Source: Polaribacter butkevichii
GTDB lineage: Bacteria; Bacteroidota; Bacteroidia; Flavobacteriales; Flavobacteriaceae
Length of the DNA: 64,000 nucleotides
Direction: 5' to 3'
NCBI RefSeq assembly: GCF_038024105.1
Contig: NZ_CP150661.1
Coordinates: forward strand, 1,507,001-1,571,000
Shown: positions 18,226-27,140 of the stretch, in pieces
How positions within the stretch are numbered: position 1 is the stretch's first letter
Layout: every line of letters starts with the position of its first letter
Notes under the pieces: generated by a model
Told to the model about the DNA's origin: nothing
What the model saw: the letters and a program-made list of their open reading frames with translations, nothing else
Databases searched by the model: none
Position numbers and translations under genes: made by a program

Positions 18226-18807
18226 ATGAAAAACAAGCGGAATTTAAAGCTGAAAATGAAAAAATCTGAAACAAAAATATTTGTCGGAATTGGAGTTCTA
18301 ATTTTATTAATTGATATTTTATTAATGAAATATTGGGTTAGTATAATTGAACCTTATTCATTTATGTCAGTTGGAATTGAATCTTATAGACCTCGAATAT
18401 TTATTGTGAACATTCTGGTTGGAATTATTACATTCTTAATTAAAAAAAGATTTTCTATTTTATTTTTTGTAAACACAATTATCTGTTATTTAATCTTCTC
18501 TTTTTTCTGGAATTCTTGGATTGAAAATCATCCTTATTCTCAAACGAACTATCATTTTAAAATTGAAAACAGAAATTTACGTTTAGATATTTCTGAAAAC
18601 CCAAATACTTATGGAATTTATGAACTGAATCCAAATCCGAATGATTCTTTGAAAATCATAAAAATGGGTATGAATCTAAAAAAAGGAGATAGTATTATAT
18701 TAAAATGGTGGAAACAAGGCGAAAATTTTGAAATGTATTTTTACAAAAACAAATTAATTGGATTTCCTGAAAACCCGAAAGGAATTGAAATGAAGAAACA
18801 GGAATAA
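18226..18807 (+). CDS. Hypothetical membrane protein
   Basis: 193 residues from ATG 18226; ATG 18256 is an equally good start that removes a basic decapeptide. Three hydrophobic helices (about 18-38, 60-75, 80-98) are followed by an extracytoplasmic soluble part containing DISENPNTYGIYELNPN. No known family. Arms GTTGTACGTA and TACGTACAAC. Confidence 0.66.
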   Translation: MKNKRNLKLKMKKSETKIFVGIGVLILLIDILLMKYWVSIIEPYSFMSVGIESYRPRIFIVNILVGIITFLIKKRFSILFFVNTIICYLIFSFFWNSWIENHPYSQTNYHFKIENRNLRLDISENPNTYGIYELNPNPNDSLKIIKMGMNLKKGDSIILKWWKQGENFEMYFYKNKLIGFPENPKGIEMKKQE

Positions 18808-18820
18808 AAAGCCTACGTAC

Positions 18821-18945
18821 AACACCGTATAAACTTTATTGCTGGTTTTAGCTCACTTGGGAAATTCCTCCGGAATTTCGCCGTTCGTGTTTTATTTATT
18901 AAATTCACTGCTTAAACAACGCAACAAAGCTTATACAACAACGTT
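18821..18945 (+). repeat. attC-like site 22
   Basis: Arm TACGTACAAC matches start GTTGTACGTA. Distal stem AAATTCC with GGAATTT; minus-strand loop GGA. Confidence 0.9.
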
Positions 18946-18975
18946 ATGCAACAGTAAAAAAACATCACGTTAATA

Positions 18976-19005
18976 TTGAAATATTAAATGAAATTTGTAA
19001 CTTTG
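18976..19005 (+). promoter_or_regulatory. Bacteroidota-type promoter for the toxin-antitoxin cassette
   Basis: TTG at 18976-18978, a 19-base spacer, then TAACTTTG at 18998-19005, matching TTG-N19-TAnnTTTG. Transcription would start about at ATG 19010, so the message may be leaderless or nearly so. Confidence 0.65.
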
Positions 19006-19009
19006 ATTT

Positions 19010-19243
19010 ATGGATATAAATCTTCAAAATAATAAAATTGAATTAATTCAGTGGCTTTCCACGCTAAATGACAAGTCTTTGATTGACAAGATTATGATGT
19101 TGAGAAAAAAAGAGAAAACAGATTGGTGGAATGAAATCTCTAGTGAAGAGCAAAAATCAATAGAAAAAGGAATACAAGATGCTGATAATGGTAAGTTAAC
19201 TTCTCACTCAAATGTGAAACAGATTTATGAAAAGTGGTTATAA
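19010..19243 (+). CDS. Antitoxin of a RelE/ParE-type pair
   Basis: 77 residues. The C-terminal half (WWNEISSEEQKSIEKGIQ then ADNGKLTSHSNVKQIYEKWL) matches the small Bacteroidota antitoxins of the addiction-module-component type that precede ParE/RelE toxins. It overlaps the toxin gene by 17 bases. It should bind and neutralise the toxin and may autoregulate the promoter at 18976-19005. Toxin-antitoxin cassettes are typical of large integrons, where they are thought to stabilise the array. Confidence 0.82.
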   Translation: MDINLQNNKIELIQWLSTLNDKSLIDKIMMLRKKEKTDWWNEISSEEQKSIEKGIQDADNGKLTSHSNVKQIYEKWL

Positions 19244-19529
19244 AATTCTGTGGACTGATCACGCTATTTCAGAATTAAGAGAAACTATTGAGTATTTGGA
19301 AAATAATTGGACTGAAAAAGAATTGAGAAAATTTTCTGCGAAACTTGACCATACTATCGAATTAATCTCAAAAACACCTGAAATGTTTCCTGACTCTTAC
19401 GAAAAAAAAGGAATCAAAAAAGCTGTTGTTGAAAAACATAATAATTTATATTATAGAATAATTGGCAATTCTGTCGAAATAATATCTTTATTTTCAAATA
19501 AGAAAAATCCTGACAGGAAAAAACTATAA
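19227..19529 (+). CDS. RelE/ParE-superfamily toxin
   Basis: 100 residues. ParE-like pattern: WTDHAISELRETIEYLENNW at the N-terminus, LISKTPEMFPDSYEK in the middle, and YYRIIGNSVEIISLFSNKKNPDR near the end. The terminal region keeps the basic residues usual in this family. The target (gyrase or mRNA) cannot be decided from sequence. Cassette arms GTTATGCAAC and GTTGCATAAC. Confidence 0.85.
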   Translation: MKSGYKILWTDHAISELRETIEYLENNWTEKELRKFSAKLDHTIELISKTPEMFPDSYEKKGIKKAVVEKHNNLYYRIIGNSVEIISLFSNKKNPDRKKL

Positions 19530-19539
19530 ACCGTTGCAT

Positions 19540-19665
19540 AACACCGTATATAATTTATTGCTGGCTTTTTGCCTACTTGCGAAAGTCCTCGCGGACTTTC
19601 TTTGTCCGTAATTATTTACTAAATTAGTTGCTTGAAAGACGCAACAAACCATATACAACAACGTT
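19540..19665 (+). repeat. attC-like site 23
   Basis: Arm GTTGCATAAC matches start GTTATGCAAC over ten bases. It shows that R after GTT can be A as well as G. Distal stem AAAGTCC with GGACTTT; minus-strand loop GCGA. Confidence 0.9.
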
Positions 19666-19773
19666 GTAGCCAATTTGAGAAAACGCAATCACTCGACCAA
19701 AAGCATCGTTCACTCAATTTGACTTTGACTTACTGAAAAACTGAATTAAGTTTGAGGAATCAAACCAAAATAA

Positions 19774-20364
19774 ATGAATTACAAAATTATATTTCCACTT
19801 TTGACTTTAATCGGATTTCTAACCTCGTGTAATTCTTATAAAATAAAAGTATACTCGTTGAGCAGAAACATAGAATATGTAGAGACGAATGGAAAAGAAC
19901 GATTATATGCCAAAAGCCCGAACAAATCAATTATTTTCATTTCCGACTCGACTGTGAATTACTCGAAAATTTATGGACATCTCGGAGCAGTAACTACAAT
20001 TAAGTATAAAATATCTAATGACACTTTGATTTTGGGAACTAAAGATATTTATGGAAAAAATTTGACCGACAATAATCCTGACTTTTCAAACATATATTTG
20101 GTAAATAATGATAGTATAACGAGCTTAAAGAACGACGAAAAATATTTTTCAACTGACTACCTGAAAAGTTCATCGGAAAAACCTAAAGGGTTTTATATTA
20201 TTTATAAGAATAAAGCTTATAGGATAAAAAGCCAAAGAAGTGCTGACCGAATACTTGGAAAAATTGAAAATATGGACTCAAAAAGATTCATTGAATTAGA
20301 TAAAGATATTGCAAAACAGAGATACGGAATAAATAAAAAATATAAAACACTTGAATACAAATAA
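19774..20364 (+). CDS. Hypothetical lipoprotein
   Basis: 196 residues; signal segment ends FLTSC (lipobox). The mature part contains repeated short beta segments (IIFISDSTVNYSKIYG, IYLVNNDSITSLKND). No known family. About 100 bases of non-coding DNA precede it in the cassette. Arms GTTGTAGCCA and TGGCTACAAC, the same arm as cassettes at 6417 and 16508, although the genes differ. Confidence 0.68.
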   Translation: MNYKIIFPLLTLIGFLTSCNSYKIKVYSLSRNIEYVETNGKERLYAKSPNKSIIFISDSTVNYSKIYGHLGAVTTIKYKISNDTLILGTKDIYGKNLTDNNPDFSNIYLVNNDSITSLKNDEKYFSTDYLKSSSEKPKGFYIIYKNKAYRIKSQRSADRILGKIENMDSKRFIELDKDIAKQRYGINKKYKTLEYK

Positions 20365-20375
20365 AAACTGGCTAC

Positions 20376-20499
20376 AACACCGTATAAAATTAATTGCTAG
20401 TTCTAGCCTATTTACGAAAGTCCTCGCGGACTTTCTATCTGTGATTTATTTACTAACTTTAGTGCTTAAAACACGCAACTAATCTTATACAACAACGTT
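20376..20499 (+). repeat. attC-like site 24
   Basis: Arm TGGCTACAAC matches start GTTGTAGCCA. Distal stem AAAGTCC with GGACTTT; minus-strand loop GCGA. Confidence 0.9.
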
Positions 20500-21003
20500 G
20501 CAAAAAACTGGCTGAAAATATAATTTAAGAACAAAAGTTATTTTAAAATATATTTTATTTTACAAGTTAGAAAACTCAAAAGGCGGAAAAAAGTTTGAAA
20601 AAAATGCTGCGGAACACTCTCTCGAGATTGGAAAATTCTGAAAGAATTTTATTAATAATTAGTGTTTCAGAACGTTGAAAAAGTTGGTCAAATTTAACTA
20701 GTTTGAAAATTAGTGAAAACTTGAAACTTATTTACTGTTTGAAAAGAAAATTAAGAAATTAAGCAAAGTGTTGAATAAATGTTGGTGAAAATAACTCTCA
20801 AACACAATTTTAGAAAGGCTGAGAGATTTAGAGAACAAACAAAAAGGTTTACTCACTTTCGGAATTAAATGCGACTAAAAGCACGAAAAAACTAAAATGA
20901 GAAACTGAATAAATTGCGGAATTAAAATCTTGGCGGAATTTACTCTTAAACCCAAAAAATAGAAATTGAAAACATAAAAACGAAAATTAAACCCGCATTT
21001 TGC
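20500..21003 (+). other. Non-coding cassette, family B, copy 2
   Basis: Close copy of 1320-1817: start GTTGCAAAAAACTGGCTG, CACTCTCTCGAGATTGG motif, then the same degenerate repeats. No supported ORF. Confidence 0.7.
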
Positions 21004-21128
21004 AACACCTTGTATAAAAAATTGCTTAATTTGGCTTAATCAAAGTTTGTTGCATTTTTGTAAACTTCTGAATTTCCGTTGGAAATTCCTCGTTCACAAA
21101 ACCGCAACTTTCCATACAAAACAACGTT
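21004..21128 (+). repeat. attC-like site 25
   Basis: Arm TTTTGCAAC matches start GTTGCAAAA. Distal stem GAATTTCC with GGAAATTC; minus-strand loop AAC. Confidence 0.85.
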
Positions 21129-21156
21129 GTAGGTAATTAAAAACAAAATTTCGTAA

Positions 21157-21858
21157 ATGAATGACAATCTGATAATTACTCTTGCAATTTTACTATTATT
21201 TTCGCCAGTAATTCATCAATGGTATTTATTATTAAAAGAACGAAAAGCTGAAAATAAAAAAGCTTTAAAAAAATTATTTAGACTTACTAAATACAGTTTT
21301 ATAATTCTAATTTTCACTGCAATTACTTTTGGAATTTTAAGTCACACAAATTTCTTGAATTACGAAAAACCTATAACTTTTGACAAATTCGATAAAATCA
21401 CATTTGAAAATTTTCGTGGTTTAGAATTTTTTAAAAAGTCACTTTACGGAAATGAAAGATTTGCTTATGTTGTAACATCAATAGAAACTGAAATTAATGA
21501 AAATTCTGTTACAGTTCAATCATTGTTTCATCCTTCACGTTCTTTTGTTTACAAAACAAATACAAATAGCAAAGAACTATTAACGCACGAAAAATATCAC
21601 ATTAAAATCACAGAATTGTTTTCTCGAAAAGCAAAAGCAAAAATATCTAATCTAAAAAAATTCAATAAAAACAAAATTGAAGGAATTATAAGAGAAGTAA
21701 AAACGAACGAAAGAGCTTTTCAGAAAGAATATGATTATGATACATTTCATAGCTATGTTTTTAGTGAGCAAAAGAAATATGAGAAAGAAGTTGATAGTTT
21801 ATTAACTTTGCTAAAAGAATATAAAAAACCAAAAATTACTATTAATGAGAAAAATTAA
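21157..21858 (+). CDS. Hypothetical membrane-anchored protein
   Basis: 233 residues. Two N-terminal hydrophobic helices (about 4-24 and 47-66) are followed by a soluble part with several lysine-rich helices, ending KKPKITINEKN. No known family. It overlaps the next gene by 14 bases, so the two are probably translated together and act in the same process. Confidence 0.68.
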   Translation: MNDNLIITLAILLLFSPVIHQWYLLLKERKAENKKALKKLFRLTKYSFIILIFTAITFGILSHTNFLNYEKPITFDKFDKITFENFRGLEFFKKSLYGNERFAYVVTSIETEINENSVTVQSLFHPSRSFVYKTNTNSKELLTHEKYHIKITELFSRKAKAKISNLKKFNKNKIEGIIREVKTNERAFQKEYDYDTFHSYVFSEQKKYEKEVDSLLTLLKEYKKPKITINEKN

Positions 21859-22597
21859 ATACTTCCTTTTAGCATTTGTTTGCTTAATATTAACAAATTG
21901 CGAAACTGAAAAACACGAATTCCCATTAGATAAAAGATATTGGGATACGAACGATTACGACAAAGTAATTCTTGAATTAAGATATGGTTACGAAAATGAC
22001 GAAAAAAAACCAACTTTTGACAATCCAGAACAAAGAATCGTTGTTGAGAAACTAACAGATGAACAAAATTTTAAAGTCGTATTAAATGATAAAGAATTAG
22101 GTTTAAAACATCGAAATAAAGTTGCAACAGAATTCTTTAATCATTGGAAAGATATGCATCAAATTTATCAAGCAACAGACCGAAAAGATAAATATCTTTA
22201 TGATTTAGAAATGTTAGCTGTTTGGCAATATGGTTTGAGTTTACAGCTTGAATATTTTAAATTAGGAAATGACGAAATAATTGAAAGTGCAGACGATCCA
22301 AATTCTTCAAAAGTTAAAAACACCATTAACTCAAATATTCAAACTTTGATAAGTAATTATATTATTTATTTAGATGAGATAAACAATGAAAAAGCATTTT
22401 CAGAAAAAGGAAAATCTAAACTTGCGAGTGGAATTAATAAATATTTCTCTAAGCTTGTCGAACTTCATCCGAAAGCAAATTATAGCGGAATGAAAAATAA
22501 AGCGGAATTGATGCTAAAAAAGAGTGAATCAAATGAAATTAAATCATCTTTGAATAAGTTAATTGAATTAATCGAATTAAAGAAAAAGGAAGAATAA
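21845..22597 (+). CDS. Hypothetical lipoprotein
   Basis: 250 residues; signal segment ends LTNC (lipobox). The mature protein is alpha-helical and highly charged. HEFPLDKRYWDTNDYDKVI follows the lipidation site. No known family. Second gene of a two-gene cassette with arms GTTGTAGGTA and TACCTACAAC, overlapping the membrane protein before it. Confidence 0.7.
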   Translation: MRKIKYFLLAFVCLILTNCETEKHEFPLDKRYWDTNDYDKVILELRYGYENDEKKPTFDNPEQRIVVEKLTDEQNFKVVLNDKELGLKHRNKVATEFFNHWKDMHQIYQATDRKDKYLYDLEMLAVWQYGLSLQLEYFKLGNDEIIESADDPNSSKVKNTINSNIQTLISNYIIYLDEINNEKAFSEKGKSKLASGINKYFSKLVELHPKANYSGMKNKAELMLKKSESNEIKSSLNKLIELIELKKKEE

Positions 22598-22605
22598 CTA
22601 CCTAC

Positions 22606-22738
22606 AACACCGTGTATAATCAATTGCTAGTTCTAGCCTACTTACGAATATTCCTGCGGAATATTCTATCTGTGTTTTATTTGCTAAATTAGTTGCTTAA
22701 ACACGCAACCAATCATACACAACACGTTGCAAGTAATT
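22606..22738 (+). repeat. attC-like site 26
   Basis: Arm TACCTACAAC matches start GTTGTAGGTA. The longest complete site (133 bp); distal stem GAATATTCC with GGAATATTC; minus-strand loop GCA. Confidence 0.9.
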
Positions 22739-22791
22739 GGCGGAAACCACGCTCCATTCAATAATTTAACGTAGCTAATAACTGATACATT

Positions 22792-23418
22792 ATGAAAAAA
22801 AAAGTTCTTATAATATTACTAATTTCACTCTTTTACAACACTAATTTAACTGCTCAAAAAAAGGAAATTCAGAAAGAAATTGACTCAATAACTTCATTGA
22901 TTAAAAATTGTAATCGTTGTTATTATGAATATTTTGAGAGAGCAAAATTATACATTGAAAATAAGAGAAAGGTGGAAGGAATGAAAGATTTAAATCAAGT
23001 TATAAGAAAAGAAAAAGAATTTTATAATAATAGAATAAAAGACAGTCGCCTAACAACTTATTACAATGAAAGAGGAAAATTAAAACTTGATTTGAAAGAT
23101 TATCGTGGAGGAATATTAGACTTTGATAAAGCAGTTGATGTAGCTAATTCAATATCCAGTGTTTGGGTCGAAGTTTTCTTTAATAGAGCTTTCTGTAAAT
23201 CTAAAATCGGTAAATATAATGAAGCAATAGAAGATTATGAAAAGGTTTTTAAACATAGTTATAATGACGATTATACAAACAGAATGACGCATTATAATAT
23301 TGGCCTTTTAAAAATAAAAGTACTGAGAATTGAAGAAGGATGTTTAAACCTAAGCAAAGCAGGAGAATTAGGAATGACTGATGCTTATAAAGTAATTTCG
23401 AAACATTGCAACAAATAA
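22792..23418 (+). CDS. Secreted TPR protein
   Basis: 208 residues; signal peptide ends near LTAQ. About three tetratricopeptide repeats: residues about 42-75 (YYEYFERAKLYIENKRKVEG), 95-130 (ERGKLKLDLKDYRGGILDFD) and 138-170 (FNRAFCKSKIGKYNEAIEDYE). TPRs mediate protein contacts; the partner is unknown. Its cassette is a hybrid: the start GTTGCAAGTA is that of non-coding family C, while the end arm CAGCTAAC calls for a start GTTAGCTG. Confidence 0.8.
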   Translation: MKKKVLIILLISLFYNTNLTAQKKEIQKEIDSITSLIKNCNRCYYEYFERAKLYIENKRKVEGMKDLNQVIRKEKEFYNNRIKDSRLTTYYNERGKLKLDLKDYRGGILDFDKAVDVANSISSVWVEVFFNRAFCKSKIGKYNEAIEDYEKVFKHSYNDDYTNRMTHYNIGLLKIKVLRIEEGCLNLSKAGELGMTDAYKVISKHCNK

Positions 23419-23431
23419 TAAAACTACAGCT

Positions 23432-23556
23432 AACACCGTATAGTAAAAATTGCTAAATTAGTGCTTAATAAAACTAGTCGCATTTTTGTAAACGTCCATT
23501 TTCCTTCGGAAAATAGCCGTTCACTTTAAACGCAACTTTCAATATACAACAACGTT
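23432..23556 (+). repeat. attC-like site 27
   Basis: Arm CTACAGCTAAC does not match its cassette start GTTGCAAGTAA, one of two clear mismatches in the array. Distal stem ATTTTCC with GGAAAAT; minus-strand loop GAA. Confidence 0.85.
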
Positions 23557-23606
23557 GGCAGTAATTTAAGAGAAACTTCAACAATACATTTAGAAATCGA
23601 ATAATT

Positions 23607-24002
23607 ATGGAAAGATTAAAAGAAGAAATTAATTCATATTATAGTCAAATCCCAAAATCAGAAGCTTTGAGAATGGCTTTAGACAATTGTCGTGAATTAT
23701 TAAGACAATCAGTTGAAATAACAAAGAATAATAAAAAGGAAAAAAAAGAGGAAGAACTATTAACATCATCACATAGGGTTGTTTGCTACAAAGAAATAAA
23801 TGAAGGGCTAATAGCACTAATTGAAAATCACAGTTCTGAAAAAATTAAAAAAGCTAAAAAATCGATAGATTTACTTCTATTTATAATCCAAAATGAAACT
23901 GAAGATGTTTTTATAAATTCCGAAAATAAAATTAGGGAAGAACTAATAAATGAAAAATATATACCTAATTTAATAATAGAATGGACATTAAAAAATTGTT
24001 AA
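23607..24002 (+). CDS. Hypothetical protein, first gene of a three-gene cassette
   Basis: 131 residues, helical and charged, no signal peptide. The sequence gives no family match that I recognise. It starts 50 bases into the cassette and is followed after 47 bases by the 204-residue gene. The cassette start is GTTGGCAGTA. Confidence 0.65.
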   Translation: MERLKEEINSYYSQIPKSEALRMALDNCRELLRQSVEITKNNKKEKKEEELLTSSHRVVCYKEINEGLIALIENHSSEKIKKAKKSIDLLLFIIQNETEDVFINSENKIREELINEKYIPNLIIEWTLKNC

Positions 24003-24049
24003 ATTACAATTAGTTTAAATAAAAGAAAATTAACAATAAAAGGTGAAAT

Positions 24050-24664
24050 ATGAAATTTTTGAATTTTTTTAAAAGGAAAAATAAAACAACAAATCAAGAG
24101 AATCAAAAAAAAAATAATGATTTAAATTCTAATTTTACAGTTGAAAAACATACAGTAGAAGGAAAAAAATGTATAGTAATTAGGCTCAAAATAGATGATA
24201 ATAAAATACCAATACTTGCTCCTATTTCTAATCAAAATTCCGAAATGATTGAATATAAAAGCTACAGAAGTAAAAATTTAACATTTCAGAGTGAAGATTT
24301 CTTTTATATGACCCCAATAGAATCTTTTATAAAAGAAATCACTTTTTTTGGAAAATATTTAAATGAAAATGGATTAAATGATAATAGTTTTGAAAACGCA
24401 TTACTTATTTTAGCTGAAAGACACATAGAAAAAAATAAAAGAATTATTGATAATGATTTATACGGTCTAATTGATATGGCTCTTATGGTTAAAACTTCAA
24501 TTGCGTTAAGTTATAAAACCCAATTTAATTCAGAGCAATTAAAGGGTATGTGGCTGTATATATTAAACAAAACACTACCGAAAATTAAAAATAATTTATA
24601 TAATACAAAATATGACTTAAGTAATCCTTCACAACCAAAACCTTATTTAGAAAAATTTTTATAA
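24050..24664 (+). CDS. Hypothetical protein, second gene of a three-gene cassette
   Basis: 204 residues, cytoplasmic. It starts MKFLNFFKRKNK and has a polar linker until about residue 30, then a mixed domain with a helical C-terminal half (ALLILAERHIEKNKRIIDND). No family recognised. Nine bases separate it from the next gene. Confidence 0.65.
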   Translation: MKFLNFFKRKNKTTNQENQKKNNDLNSNFTVEKHTVEGKKCIVIRLKIDDNKIPILAPISNQNSEMIEYKSYRSKNLTFQSEDFFYMTPIESFIKEITFFGKYLNENGLNDNSFENALLILAERHIEKNKRIIDNDLYGLIDMALMVKTSIALSYKTQFNSEQLKGMWLYILNKTLPKIKNNLYNTKYDLSNPSQPKPYLEKFL

Positions 24665-24673
24665 ATAAACAAA

Positions 24674-25867
24674 ATGGGCGTTGGTAATGAAATAAAAGTA
24701 ATAGTAAAACAAGGAAAGTCAATCATTGATAAATTAAAAGATTATGAAAATGATATTGTAGATTTAGATAATTTAGAGGAAATAAATGAGGAATTAAAAA
24801 AATTATATTCAGAAATCCACGTTTATAATAGAATAAATAACGATGAATCTTTTGATTTTTTTTACAAGATTAATTCTGCTTTAGAAAACCTTTTTGAATT
24901 TAAAGAAAACTATGAGTTTTCAAATAAAGCAATGAAAGAATACAATTCATTAGATTTAAATGATGAAAAAAATATAATAGAATGGATTTTTAAATATGAA
25001 AATGAATTCTGTTTTTTTGAGCAATCTGAAAACGTTTATGCTTATTTATTTAAAATTAAAGACATTAAAGAAAATATTGTTATTGACTGCTCAAAATATT
25101 CTGTTTCTTATGATTTTATAAATAAATATGGGGAACATTGGGGAGATATTTATGAAAAATATAGACCAGAAGAAAAATTTTTAGATGAAATTGAAAGCCA
25201 TACAATACCTTACTATTTAGGTTTTCATAACAAACATTTAGATATATTAGAAAAATATAAAAAACTGCCATCAGGAAAAGTACCTGAAAGTTATTTCACT
25301 AATGTTTTTGATATAGATGAACTTTTGAATTTTTATTCTAAATTTAAGGATATTGCAGAAGGAGAGAAGAATAAAAAACAAATGGATAAATTTCAGAATA
25401 TGAAATTTGTTAAAGATTATCAGGTAAATATAAATAAACTGTTTATCATTTATAATCTTATTGGTTTAAAAACAAAACATAATATTTCAAAAAAAGCATT
25501 ACAAGCATTTAAAAAATTAAATAAAAATAACGAAAAAGAAATATTAGAATGGGTTATAAAATTCTATGAAAAAGGAGCAAATATTTTCCCTGAAGGAATT
25601 GTAAGAGTTCATAAAAATCTTTTGAGATTAGAAGGCATAAACGAAGATTTAATTGTAAATATTTCAAAATATGTTGAATCTTACGACTTTCCAATAATTC
25701 AAGCAAAACAATGGAGGAAAATCTTTATGAAATATAGAATTGAGGATAGTGAATTAAATGGAACTGTATGTAGAGATTTATTTGACTATTTAGCATATCA
25801 GAATAAATATATTGACCTTCTCGAGAAATATGAAAGATTACCGAAACTAAAAAAAATTGAAAAATAA
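24674..25867 (+). CDS. Large helical protein with an internal duplication
   Basis: 397 residues. Residues about 85-205 and 285-395 are homologous: each runs from KAMKEYNSL or KALQAFKKL, through EWIFKYEN or EWVIKFYEK, DCSKYSVSYDF or NISKYVESYDF, to HLDILEKYKKLP or YIDLLEKYERLP. The protein is thus two copies of one domain around a linker. No known family. Last gene of its cassette, whose end arm TACTGCCAAC matches the start GTTGGCAGTA. Confidence 0.72.
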   Translation: MGVGNEIKVIVKQGKSIIDKLKDYENDIVDLDNLEEINEELKKLYSEIHVYNRINNDESFDFFYKINSALENLFEFKENYEFSNKAMKEYNSLDLNDEKNIIEWIFKYENEFCFFEQSENVYAYLFKIKDIKENIVIDCSKYSVSYDFINKYGEHWGDIYEKYRPEEKFLDEIESHTIPYYLGFHNKHLDILEKYKKLPSGKVPESYFTNVFDIDELLNFYSKFKDIAEGEKNKKQMDKFQNMKFVKDYQVNINKLFIIYNLIGLKTKHNISKKALQAFKKLNKNNEKEILEWVIKFYEKGANIFPEGIVRVHKNLLRLEGINEDLIVNISKYVESYDFPIIQAKQWRKIFMKYRIEDSELNGTVCRDLFDYLAYQNKYIDLLEKYERLPKLKKIEK

Positions 25868-25997
25868 AAAAACTACTGCCAACAAAGAACTGAGCTAAAA
25901 AACAACTCTTTTCTTCATTAAATTTACGCACTATTATTTTAGGCTCATAATGCTATGAATTCGTATTTTGAGCTTTTATTTTTTATGTAAATACTAC

Positions 25998-26966
25998 TTA
26001 TTTTGATAAAACAGAAACGTACGTTTCGTCATATGGTAAACCTGATTTTGCAATAGCAAAACCCTGTCTTATCAATTTATTTGAAACCGCTATTAAAGCC
26101 AATTTCTTACTCTTACCCTTGTTAACAATTCGCTCATAAATCTCGCGACATCCTTTATTATGCTTGCTAGCTGTAAAAGCACAGAGAAACAAGAGGTTGC
26201 GTAACTTCCTATTTCCAACCTTACTTATTCTACTTCTTCCACGTACACTACTCCCAGATACTCTTATCGTTGGAGTAATTCCTACATAACTACATAATTG
26301 TGAAGCTGTTTCAAATTTCTTAAATCCATCAGTAATTACAATTAAAAACAATGCCGTTTTCAATCCTATTCCTGGAATACTTGTTAGCAATGTTAACTGT
26401 GCTTGCTGGTCTTGTTTTACTAACGATAATACTTTTGTTTCGATTCCTAAAATCTCTTTATCTAAATGTTTTTTAGTCCGTTTTAATGAACTATAAACCC
26501 ACTTAGAAGGAATCCCTAAAACTTCTTCTCCGTGAATTTTATTCTTAACCGCTGTACGTTTTTTAATATTACTATCTAATAATCTAAACAACTGTAAACA
26601 CTCGCTCTGAACATTGGTAAGAGCCGTATACAATGGAACTTCATTAATGGTTCCATATTCACAAATAGCCTTCGCATCACTTTTATCCGTCTTTACTTTA
26701 GATAATTTCATTTGGATAAATCGCTTGACTGATAAAGGATTTACAACCGATACAAAAATGCTTTGCTTGTATAAAAACTGAGCTAATCTATAATGATAAT
26801 AACCTGTTGCTTCCATAATTACTAATGAGTTGTTAGGCAGACTTTTTAAGAATCTTTTAAACCCTAATTCATCATTTTTAAATTGATCATGACCACTTGT
26901 ACTTCCATAAACATCAAAAACGTCTTTACTGATGTCAACTCCAAAAATTTCCTTATATTTATTCAT
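25998..26966 (-). CDS. IS110-family DEDD transposase (element b)
   Basis: 322 residues when started at ATG 26966; the frame is open to 27035, but the inner start gives the family's usual N-terminus MNKYKEIFGVDISKD. DEDD residues: D11, E52 (IMEATGYY), D94 and D97 (KTDKSDAK). The C-terminal domain has the IS116/IS110/IS902 pattern with VGITPTIRVSGSSVRGRS containing the expected nucleophilic serine. Only distantly related to element a. Confidence 0.93.
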   Translation of the reverse strand: MNKYKEIFGVDISKDVFDVYGSTSGHDQFKNDELGFKRFLKSLPNNSLVIMEATGYYHYRLAQFLYKQSIFVSVVNPLSVKRFIQMKLSKVKTDKSDAKAICEYGTINEVPLYTALTNVQSECLQLFRLLDSNIKKRTAVKNKIHGEEVLGIPSKWVYSSLKRTKKHLDKEILGIETKVLSLVKQDQQAQLTLLTSIPGIGLKTALFLIVITDGFKKFETASQLCSYVGITPTIRVSGSSVRGRSRISKVGNRKLRNLLFLCAFTASKHNKGCREIYERIVNKGKSKKLALIAVSNKLIRQGFAIAKSGLPYDETYVSVLSK

Positions 26967-26984
26967 AAGAACTGATTTATGAAA

Positions 26985-27140
26985 GAATAACCTACTTTTA
27001 CTCACAACAACTTGAAATCGAGATCTAGGTCTCACAGAACTGAACGTGATTGTTAGTAGAAAAGAGAGAGGATTATCAATGTTGTCGAAGTCTTGGCTTC
27101 ACCGTGTATATTAACCTTAATTCTCTCTTTTATTCTTTCT
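26985..27140 (-). ncRNA. Putative bridge RNA of IS110 element b
   Basis: Two hairpins upstream of the transposase. Hairpin 27060-27131 (stem AAAAGAGAGA with TCTCTCTTTT) holds CCGTGTATA (27102-27110), identical to the attC flank right of the insertion, and TGTTG (27080-27084), complementary to the left flank CAACA. Hairpin 26992-27059 (CTACT and AACAA with TTGTT and AGTAG) holds AGAACTGA (27036-27043), identical to the left tip of the element. Order and polarity match IS110 target and donor loops. Prediction only. Confidence 0.7.
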
